DNA of 6,677 bases from Salinivirga sp964413185 (GTDB lineage Bacteria > Bacteroidota > Bacteroidia > Bacteroidales > Salinivirgaceae): contig CAYPSX010000219.1 in NCBI GenBank assembly GCA_964413185.1, forward strand, positions 1 to 6,677. Direction: 5' to 3'. The first letter of the stretch is position 1. The number at the start of each line of letters is the position of its first letter. Position numbers and translations under genes: made by a program. A model generated the notes under the pieces. The model saw nothing but the letters and a program-made list of their open reading frames with translations. It did no database searches and had not been told where the DNA came from. Positions 1 to 4,438 of this stretch are shown here, one piece after another.

Positions 1-27
1 GTCTGTTTCGTTTTGTCCTTTAGCCAT
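1..27 (-). CDS. 5' end of an unidentified gene, possibly recA (partial)
   Basis: Only the first nine codons lie in the window; they read MAKGQNETD and then run off the left edge. The ATG sits 1 nt after the TAA stop of the peroxiredoxin gene, the tight spacing of an operon partner, so the start is credible although nothing else of the protein is visible. By inference only, recA is a good candidate: from memory, bcp and recA are neighbours in several Bacteroidota genomes, and RecA proteins of this phylum often begin with a short polar stretch such as MA-K. Nine residues cannot establish homology. A chance ATG is the alternative. Confidence 0.4.
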
Positions 28-28
28 T

Positions 29-490
29 TTAATTTGTTTTTTCCAATATTTGTTTGGTATGATCTTTCGTTTTTACTTGTTTGAAAATATGCATTATTTT
101 ACCATCTTCATCAATAATAAATGTGGTTCGTAACAACCCCATTGACTTTTTGCCGTACATATTTTTCTCTCCCCAAACTCCATATTTATTGATAATTTCT
201 TTTTCGGGATCAGCAATTAGGTTGAATGATAAATTATACTTAGCTATAAATTTCTGGTGAGACTCAAAGCCGTCCGGGCTAACACCTACAACCTCGAACC
301 CTTTATCTGTTAATTCACTGTAGTTATCATTCAAATTGCAGGCTTCGGCAGTGCATCCGGGTGTATTATCTTTCGGATAAAAATAGAGAATCAGTTTTTT
401 TCCTCTGAAATCATCAAGTGATATCTCTTTATTATCCTGATTCCTGGCCTTAAATTCAGGTGCCTTATCTCCTGGTTTTAATCTAATCAT
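29..490 (-). CDS. bcp: Thioredoxin-dependent thiol peroxidase, Bcp/PrxQ-type peroxiredoxin
   Basis: A cytosolic peroxiredoxin of 153 residues, the usual length for the Bcp/PrxQ subfamily. It reduces H2O2 and organic hydroperoxides, with thioredoxin as the usual electron donor. The AhpC/TSA thioredoxin fold covers almost the whole chain. The active-site block is TPGCTAEAC at residues 43-51: Cys46 is the peroxidatic cysteine and Cys51, five residues on, is the resolving cysteine, which marks an atypical 2-Cys enzyme of the alpha2 type. The conserved catalytic Arg is Arg121 in LLRTTFIID. The N-terminus (LKPGDKAPEF) is the family's standard start, so the ATG is well placed. No signal peptide is present, and there is no Shine-Dalgarno sequence. 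The gene appears to have its own promoter, since a strong terminator separates it from korB upstream, and it may be co-transcribed with the partial gene at the left edge. Confidence 0.95.
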   Translation of the reverse strand: MIRLKPGDKAPEFKARNQDNKEISLDDFRGKKLILYFYPKDNTPGCTAEACNLNDNYSELTDKGFEVVGVSPDGFESHQKFIAKYNLSFNLIADPEKEIINKYGVWGEKNMYGKKSMGLLRTTFIIDEDGKIMHIFKQVKTKDHTKQILEKTN

Positions 491-542
491 AACATTTCAA
501 TTTTAAAGGTTAAAATTAATAAATTAAACCCAAATTCAGAAT

Positions 543-576
543 CAAAATTATAATATCCTCAATTTGAAACCTGAAA
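543..576 (-). promoter_or_regulatory. Candidate bcp promoter (Bacteroidota type)
   Basis: On the minus strand, TAATTTTG (positions 550-543) matches the Bacteroidota -7 consensus TAnnTTTG exactly. The best -33 match is TTTC at 576-573, three of four bases, with a 22-nt spacer, longer than ideal. It would give a leader of about 48 nt before the bcp ATG. The -7 element is convincing in sequence, but this region is AT-rich and the -33 is imperfect, so this is the weakest of the three promoter calls. Confidence 0.4.
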
Positions 577-594
577 AATATATTAAAATTGAGG
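557..594. repeat. 9-bp perfect inverted repeat at the bcp promoter (candidate operator)
   Basis: CCTCAATTT (557-565) and its exact reverse complement AAATTGAGG (586-594) are separated by 20 bp. The left arm lies in the spacer of the proposed bcp promoter and the right arm just upstream of its -33 position, so a protein bound here would contact or cover the polymerase site. The arm centres are about 29 bp apart, close to three helical turns, which suits a dimeric regulator or two dimers better than an RNA hairpin. A peroxide-responsive regulator is a natural guess for a peroxiredoxin gene, but the repeat resembles no site I can name. Confidence 0.4.
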
Positions 595-628
595 CAAAAG
601 GAAGGGTTGTTGTTTCTAAAATACCGAA

Positions 629-657
629 CAAAAAAAGGGCTGTCTAGCACAGCCCTT
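629..657 (-). terminator. Intrinsic terminator of the korA-korB operon
   Basis: Read on the minus strand, AAGGGCTGT (657-649), the loop GCTAG, and ACAGCCCTT (643-635) form a perfect 9-bp stem followed directly by a run of T (634-630), the classic Rho-independent layout. It starts 18 nt after the korB stop. An additional outer pair, ATACCGAA (667-660) with TTCGGTAT (628-621), flanks it and could extend the helix. The T run follows the stem only on the minus strand, so it serves korAB rather than a plus-strand transcript, and it insulates bcp from korAB. Confidence 0.88.
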
Positions 658-675
658 CTTTCGGTATGTAAAATA

Positions 676-1689
676 TTAAACTTCCCACGTGTCGCCGGAG
701 CGCATCAGGTCGTCCATATTTTTTATTTTCGTTTGCTTTTGCACATCTTTCATTTGTTGCTCAAGCCTTTCTTCATAAGTTGCAGAAGGTACAGCTCTGA
801 TTACTCCTGTGGCAACAGGAAAATCAGGATAACGCATATTGGCCAGCATCAGGTGCATTCCGGGATTCGGTTCATGTGCATCATGCGTGAGGATGTCTTC
901 GAGCGTATAGCCATCTTTGTCGATGGTTACAACTTTTAGTTTCAGACCATCGCGCACAAGGCCTTTATCTTTGTTTTTCCCAAAGATCATTTTTTCACCA
1001 TGCTTAAGGTGGATCATGCGCTCATCGCGCACATCGCGACCAACTACATCTTCATGGATACCATCGTTAAAAATCACACAGTTTTGGAGAACTTCAACAA
1101 TTGAAGCCCCTTTGAAGCGGGCAGATTGCTCAAAAATATCTACTAATTGTTTTACCTGGTTATCAACACCACGGGCAAAGAAATGCCCCTGGGCACCAAT
1201 TACAAGCTCGCCCGGATGAAATGGATTTTCAACGGTTCCAAATGGCGATGTTTTAGATTTAGCTCCCAATTGCGATGTTGGCGAATATTGACCTTTTGTA
1301 AGGCCATAAATCTCATTGTTGAATAACAATAAGTTGATATCAATATTGCGACGAATTAAGTGAATAAAATGGTTCCCGCCAATTGCCATTGCATCGCCAT
1401 CGCCTGTTATTTGCCAAACAGATAAATCCGGATTGGCAACTTTAAGGCCGCTGGCAATAGCTGCGCCGCGTCCATGAATACCATGAAAACCGTAGGTATC
1501 CATGTAATACGGGAAACGAGACGAACATCCAATTCCTGATACAACTGCAAATTTCTCACGTGGAATACCAAGATTGGCCATTGTTTTTTGTACTGCATTC
1601 AGAATGGCATGGTCGCCACAACCCGGGCACCAGCGTATTTCCTGATCGCTTTTGAAATCTTTCGGAGTTAATTTTTGTACTTCAGCCAT
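676..1689 (-). CDS. korB: 2-oxoglutarate:ferredoxin oxidoreductase, beta subunit
   Basis: The TPP-binding and [4Fe-4S]-binding subunit, 337 residues, of the KorAB enzyme. With KorA it interconverts 2-oxoglutarate plus CoA and succinyl-CoA plus CO2, passing electrons to ferredoxin. Visible landmarks in order: WCPGCGDH at 20-27, HGR at 72-74, the Mg/TPP motif GDGD at 96-99, and NNEIYGLTKGQYSPTS at 124-139, typical of KorB. The cluster ligands are probably Cys21, Cys24, Cys55 and Cys204; this spacing closely matches the four cluster cysteines of archaeal two-subunit 2-oxoacid:ferredoxin oxidoreductases. The ATG lies 2 nt after the korA stop. A GGAGG (1704-1700) inside the last korA codons sits 10 nt upstream, an unusual Shine-Dalgarno for this phylum, though those bases also encode KorA's Glu-Glu. 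Translational coupling is likely. A strong terminator follows the gene. Confidence 0.95.
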   Translation of the reverse strand: MAEVQKLTPKDFKSDQEIRWCPGCGDHAILNAVQKTMANLGIPREKFAVVSGIGCSSRFPYYMDTYGFHGIHGRGAAIASGLKVANPDLSVWQITGDGDAMAIGGNHFIHLIRRNIDINLLLFNNEIYGLTKGQYSPTSQLGAKSKTSPFGTVENPFHPGELVIGAQGHFFARGVDNQVKQLVDIFEQSARFKGASIVEVLQNCVIFNDGIHEDVVGRDVRDERMIHLKHGEKMIFGKNKDKGLVRDGLKLKVVTIDKDGYTLEDILTHDAHEPNPGMHLMLANMRYPDFPVATGVIRAVPSATYEERLEQQMKDVQKQTKIKNMDDLMRSGDTWEV

Positions 1690-1691
1690 TG

Positions 1692-3539
1692 CTACTTTTC
1701 CTCCAATATTTTAATAAATGCATTTTTTAATTCATCAACTGTAAAAGGTAATCCCTGGATTTTGTTGTATTTTCTATACTTGAATCCGGGAACTTTAATA
1801 CTGAGATAATCGGCAAACTGCCCCATATTTATTTCACATACAAGTAGGTTTTGGTAGCGTTCAAAAACACTTTTCACACCTTTTGGTAAGGGATAAATAT
1901 AGTTAAAGTGAATGAAGCTGATGCTTTTACCTTCTGCCTGCAACTCAGTAACTGCAGTATGAAGATGTCCGTAAGTACCTCCCCATCCGATTACTAACAA
2001 ATCGGCTTTCTCATCGCCTTCAACTTCCGGCAATGGAAATTCATCAGCCAAAACTTCAATTTTTTGCTGACGATATTTTGTCATCAGTTCGTGGTTTTCG
2101 GGAACGTACGAAACTGTTCCTGTTTTATCCATTTTTTCCAGACCTCCTACGCGGTGTTCAAAACCTTTCATACCGGGTACTGCCCATGTACGAACCAATG
2201 TCTTGGGATCGCGGTCGTAAGGCAAATAATCTTCCGGAGCACAATCGGCCATTGGTGGTTTAATTTCGGGCAATTCAGACATGGTTGCAACTTTCCATGG
2301 TTGTGTACCATTAGCTAAAAAGCCATCAGTCAAAAGAATTACCGGAACCATGTGCTCAAGAGCTATTTTTCCTGCTTCAAAAGCGTACTGGAAACAATTC
2401 GATGGGCTGCTGGCAGCAATAACTACCGCAGGACTTTCACCGTGACGGCCATATATGGCCTGCATCAGGTCGGATTGTTCTGTTTTCGTGGGCAAACCGG
2501 TAGATGGCCCGCCACGCTGCACATCAACAATTACAAGTGGAAGCTCAGCAATAACGGCCAAACCGATTGCCTCTGTTTTCAGTGCCAAACCAGGCCCGGA
2601 AGTGGTAGTTACAGCAAAGTTCCCGGCAAAACTTGCCCCAATAGCAGTTGCAATTCCACCAATTTCATCTTCAGCCTGAAAAGTTCTCACGCCTAAATCT
2701 TTACGGGCAGAGAGCTCTTGTAAGATTTCTGAAGCGGGAGTAATGGGGTAAGATCCACAAAATAATGGCAATTTAGCCCTTTCAGCTGCGGCAATTAAAC
2801 CCCAGGCTGTGGCCGTATTACCGTTAATGTTACGGTACGTACCTTTTTCAAGTTCAGCTTTTTTAACTACATAATGAGAGCTTAACGCCTCAATTGTATT
2901 GGCATAATTATAGCCCGCATGCAATGCAAGGATGTTGGCTTCTATAACTTCGGGTTTTTTGGCAAATTTTTCTTCAAAAAACATCTCGGTGTGCTTTAAA
3001 GGCCTGTTAAACAGCCAATAAGTTACACCTAAAGCAAACATATTCTTGGTTCTTTCAATTGATTTGTTATCAAGCCCTAAATCTTTAATTGCCTCGTGAA
3101 CAAGAGTCTGAATGGGAGCTTCAATAACATTATATTCACCTTTTTTAAATGCCGGCAAGGGATTTTCATCGAAACCGGCCTTTTTAAGGTTCTTTTCGGT
3201 AAAACTATCGACGTTTACGATAATAGTACCGCCTTTTTTAACCCATCTCTGGTTAGCTTTTAGCGCAGCAGGGTTCATAGCTACGAGTACATCGCAGTAA
3301 TCGCCCGGTGTGTGCACTTTTGCATGTCCAAAATGCAACTGAAAACCTGAAACCCCTCCAACTGTTCCCTGAGGGGCCCTAATTTCAGCCGGGTAATCGG
3401 GAAATGTCGAAACATCGTTACCCAAAAGTGCCGTAGTGTTTGAAAATTGTGTACCCGTCATCTGCATACCGTCTCCGGAGTCGCCAGAAAAACGAATTAC
3501 AACTTCTTCTTTTTCAATCTTTTTTTTAGTAGTTGCCAT
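1692..3539 (-). CDS. korA: 2-oxoglutarate:ferredoxin oxidoreductase, fused gamma-alpha subunit
   Basis: The large subunit, 615 residues, combining the gamma and alpha domains in one chain, as is usual for KorA. The gamma domain (about 13-200) opens with RFSGDSGDGMQ (GDSGDG at 19-24) and includes the YPAEIRAPQGTVGG segment. The alpha or pyrimidine-binding domain starts near residue 240. It shows YPITP at 264-268, AEDEI at 289-293, TSGPGLALKTEAIG at 313-326, and QRGGPSTGLPTKTEQSDL at 341-358. The RGGPSTGLPTKTEQ block is characteristic of the 2-oxoglutarate branch rather than pyruvate or branched-chain oxoacid enzymes, though substrate range cannot be fixed from sequence. No ferredoxin-like delta subunit gene is nearby, which fits the two-subunit type. 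The start is supported by the family N-terminus and by an in-frame stop two codons upstream (3545-3543). It is the first gene of korAB, has its own promoter and a long structured leader, and no Shine-Dalgarno sequence. Confidence 0.95.
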   Translation of the reverse strand: MATTKKKIEKEEVVIRFSGDSGDGMQMTGTQFSNTTALLGNDVSTFPDYPAEIRAPQGTVGGVSGFQLHFGHAKVHTPGDYCDVLVAMNPAALKANQRWVKKGGTIIVNVDSFTEKNLKKAGFDENPLPAFKKGEYNVIEAPIQTLVHEAIKDLGLDNKSIERTKNMFALGVTYWLFNRPLKHTEMFFEEKFAKKPEVIEANILALHAGYNYANTIEALSSHYVVKKAELEKGTYRNINGNTATAWGLIAAAERAKLPLFCGSYPITPASEILQELSARKDLGVRTFQAEDEIGGIATAIGASFAGNFAVTTTSGPGLALKTEAIGLAVIAELPLVIVDVQRGGPSTGLPTKTEQSDLMQAIYGRHGESPAVVIAASSPSNCFQYAFEAGKIALEHMVPVILLTDGFLANGTQPWKVATMSELPEIKPPMADCAPEDYLPYDRDPKTLVRTWAVPGMKGFEHRVGGLEKMDKTGTVSYVPENHELMTKYRQQKIEVLADEFPLPEVEGDEKADLLVIGWGGTYGHLHTAVTELQAEGKSISFIHFNYIYPLPKGVKSVFERYQNLLVCEINMGQFADYLSIKVPGFKYRKYNKIQGLPFTVDELKNAFIKILEEK

Positions 3540-3542
3540 AGC

Positions 3543-3662
3543 TTATTGATTTGTAAAACAAAAAGCCAACCTGGTGCGTATTATAAATGCTGTGCGAAAA
3601 AACACACAGCACCCACTAATTTTTTTGTACGCAATCAGATTCGGCTTTGTAATATTCCTCAT
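3543..3662 (-). CDS. Possible 39-codon upstream ORF in the korA leader
   Basis: An ATG at 3662-3660 opens a 39-residue frame ending in TAA at 3545-3543, three bases before the korA ATG and in the same frame as korA. The peptide begins MRNITKPNLIAYKK and is rich in Phe, Arg, Thr and Cys. It has no recognisable domain, no run of one amino acid as in classical attenuator peptides, and no Shine-Dalgarno sequence. It overlaps the predicted RNA structure, so the frame may be open by chance. It lies wholly inside the predicted korA transcript. Treat as speculative. Confidence 0.15.
   Translation of the reverse strand: MRNITKPNLIAYKKISGCCVFFRTAFIIRTRLAFCFTNQ
3562..3648 (-). promoter_or_regulatory. 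Structured 5' leader of korAB: three-tier nested hairpin
   Basis: Three nested inverted repeats share one centre. Outer: AAAGCCGA (3648-3641) with TTGGCTTT (3569-3562), 8 bp including one G-U pair. Middle: TGCGTA (3633-3628) with TACGCA (3580-3575), 6 bp. Inner: TGCTGTGTG (3611-3603) with CGCACAGCA (3596-3588), 9 bp with one G-U, capped by a loop of six U. The G-U pairs work only in minus-strand RNA, the strand of the korA transcript. The 3' outer arm runs into TTTTGTTTT, a U-rich tail recalling an attenuator. I do not recognise it as a known riboswitch class. The function is unknown; the pairing itself is directly visible. Confidence 0.5.
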
Positions 3663-3717
3663 TTGAGGTGAATCCTTTGATGTTGATTGATAACTTTTTG
3701 ATTTAATAAATTAAAAG

Positions 3718-3748
3718 CAAAGTTAAGGCAATCTTAAAATTCGACAAA
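3718..3748 (-). promoter_or_regulatory. korAB promoter (Bacteroidota type)
   Basis: On the minus strand, TTTG (3748-3745), a 19-nt spacer, and TAACTTTG (3725-3718) match the Bacteroidota -33/-7 consensus TTTG and TAnnTTTG at every defined position, with a typical spacing. Transcription should start near 3713, giving an untranslated leader of about 170 nt before the korA ATG, which is long for a metabolic gene and contains the nested hairpin. Confidence 0.72.
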
Positions 3749-3798
3749 CATATTTTCACATGTTTTTAACAAGTTTGATGTTTTTTCATGCTATTTAT

Positions 3799-3814
3799 AT
3801 TAATTATAATTAAT
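3799..3814. repeat. 16-bp perfect AT palindrome between the divergent promoters
   Basis: ATTAATTATAATTAAT is a perfect palindrome lying 11 bp upstream of the -33 element of the gamma-CA promoter and about 50 bp upstream of the korA -33. The position suits an operator for either promoter, but it consists only of A and T inside an AT-rich stretch, where such palindromes arise by chance fairly easily. Confidence 0.25.
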
Positions 3815-3825
3815 CTAAGAAATAT

Positions 3826-3857
3826 TTTGATGTCAAAACTAAATAAAACTATTTTTG
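3826..3857 (+). promoter_or_regulatory. Promoter of the gamma-CA / TPR-CHAT transcription unit
   Basis: TTTG (3826-3829), a 20-nt spacer and TATTTTTG (3850-3857) match the Bacteroidota consensus at all defined positions. The predicted start near 3862 leaves a leader of only about 19 nt before the ATG at 3881, in contrast with the long korA leader. No Shine-Dalgarno sequence lies in that leader, as is usual in this phylum. Confidence 0.7.
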
Positions 3858-3880
3858 CTCTTTCATAAAACATAACCATT

Positions 3881-4411
3881 ATGGCACTTATAAAATCAGT
3901 TCGGGGATTTACACCTAAATACGGAAAAAACTGTTTCTTTGCAGATAACGCCACTATTGTTGGCGATGTTCAAATGGGTGATGATTGCACTATTTGGTTT
4001 AATACTGTGTTAAGGGGCGATGTAAACGCCATCAGGCTTGGGAATAAAGTCAACATACAAGACGGTTCTGTACTCCACACTCTGTATCAGAAATCACAGG
4101 TTCATATTGGCAATAATGTTTCTGTGGGACATAATGTGACTATTCACGGAGCCACAATACACGACAATGTTTTAATCGGCATGGGCGCTACAGTCCTTGA
4201 TCATGCTGTAATAGAAAGCAATACCATAATTGCAGCAAATGCCCTGGTATTGACCGGAACAAAAGTTGAACCCAACAGTATTTATGCAGGCGTTCCTGCA
4301 AAAAAAGTCAAGGATATAGACCCGGAGCAGACCCGGGAAATGATTGAAAAAATTGCCAACAATTACACGATGTATGCGAGTTGGTATAAAGATGATAACA
4401 GCCTAAAATAA
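3881..4411 (+). CDS. Gamma-carbonic-anhydrase-family hexapeptide-repeat protein (YrdA/PaaY-like)
   Basis: A 176-residue left-handed beta-helix protein of the gamma carbonic anhydrase family, which forms trimers with metal sites at the subunit interfaces. The three predicted metal ligands are His66 (VLHTL), His84 and His89 (VGHNVTIHG); the five-residue gap between the last two matches the archaeal enzyme Cam. Arg45 and Asp47 (LRGDVN) and Gln60-Asp61 (NIQDGS) also correspond to Cam active-site residues. Hexapeptide repeats run from about 20 to 145, including VLIGMGATVLDHAVI and the capping SIYAGVPAKKVK, followed by a C-terminal helix. The acidic loop carrying the proton-shuttle Glu of Cam is missing, as in YrdA-like proteins, many of which show little or no measured activity. 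It may therefore hydrate CO2 or bind another ligand. No signal peptide, so cytosolic. Short-leader promoter upstream; the TPR-CHAT gene follows after 27 nt without a terminator. Confidence 0.9.
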   Translation: MALIKSVRGFTPKYGKNCFFADNATIVGDVQMGDDCTIWFNTVLRGDVNAIRLGNKVNIQDGSVLHTLYQKSQVHIGNNVSVGHNVTIHGATIHDNVLIGMGATVLDHAVIESNTIIAANALVLTGTKVEPNSIYAGVPAKKVKDIDPEQTREMIEKIANNYTMYASWYKDDNSLK

Positions 4412-4438
4412 GTTTTAAAACCGAACTAAATTCAACCA

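Larger units (their letters stand above)
3540..3880. other. Divergent intergenic region between korA and the gamma-CA gene
   Basis: These 341 bp hold no convincing protein gene. Reading from left to right they contain the korA leader with a nested hairpin (3562-3648) and a small upstream ORF (3543-3662), the korA promoter (3718-3748, minus), an AT-only stretch with a 16-bp palindrome (3799-3814), and the gamma-CA promoter (3826-3857, plus). The two promoters point away from each other, with their -33 elements 77 bp apart, leaving room for a shared regulator between them. Confidence 0.8.

Noticed and set aside
589..939. Plus-strand open frame of 116 codons running from the bcp-korB gap into korB
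   Set aside because: It lies antisense to the conserved C-terminus of korB, crosses the terminator stem, and its translation has no family features.
2033..2696. Several plus-strand open frames of 74-114 codons inside korA
   Set aside because: All are antisense to well-conserved korA alpha-domain coding sequence and have low-complexity, feature-free translations.
676..3539. Reading korAB as a pyruvate or isovalerate:ferredoxin oxidoreductase
   Set aside because: The gamma-alpha fusion with RGGPSTGLPTKTEQ and the KorB segment NEIYGLTKGQYSPTS fit the KorAB branch, although substrate breadth cannot be proven from sequence.
3447..3671. Plus-strand open frame of 74 codons across the korA start and leader
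   Set aside because: It overlaps the conserved korA N-terminus and the korA leader in antisense, with no promoter or recognisable product.
3766..3954. Minus-strand open frame of 62 codons overlapping the gamma-CA promoter and start
   Set aside because: It is antisense to the gamma-CA N-terminus, spans AT-rich intergenic DNA and has no family resemblance.
4412..4421. Palindrome GTTTTAAAAC after the gamma-CA stop as a terminator
   Set aside because: The stem is almost all A-T with no loop room and no T run behind it, so it should not terminate transcription; read-through into the TPR-CHAT gene is expected.
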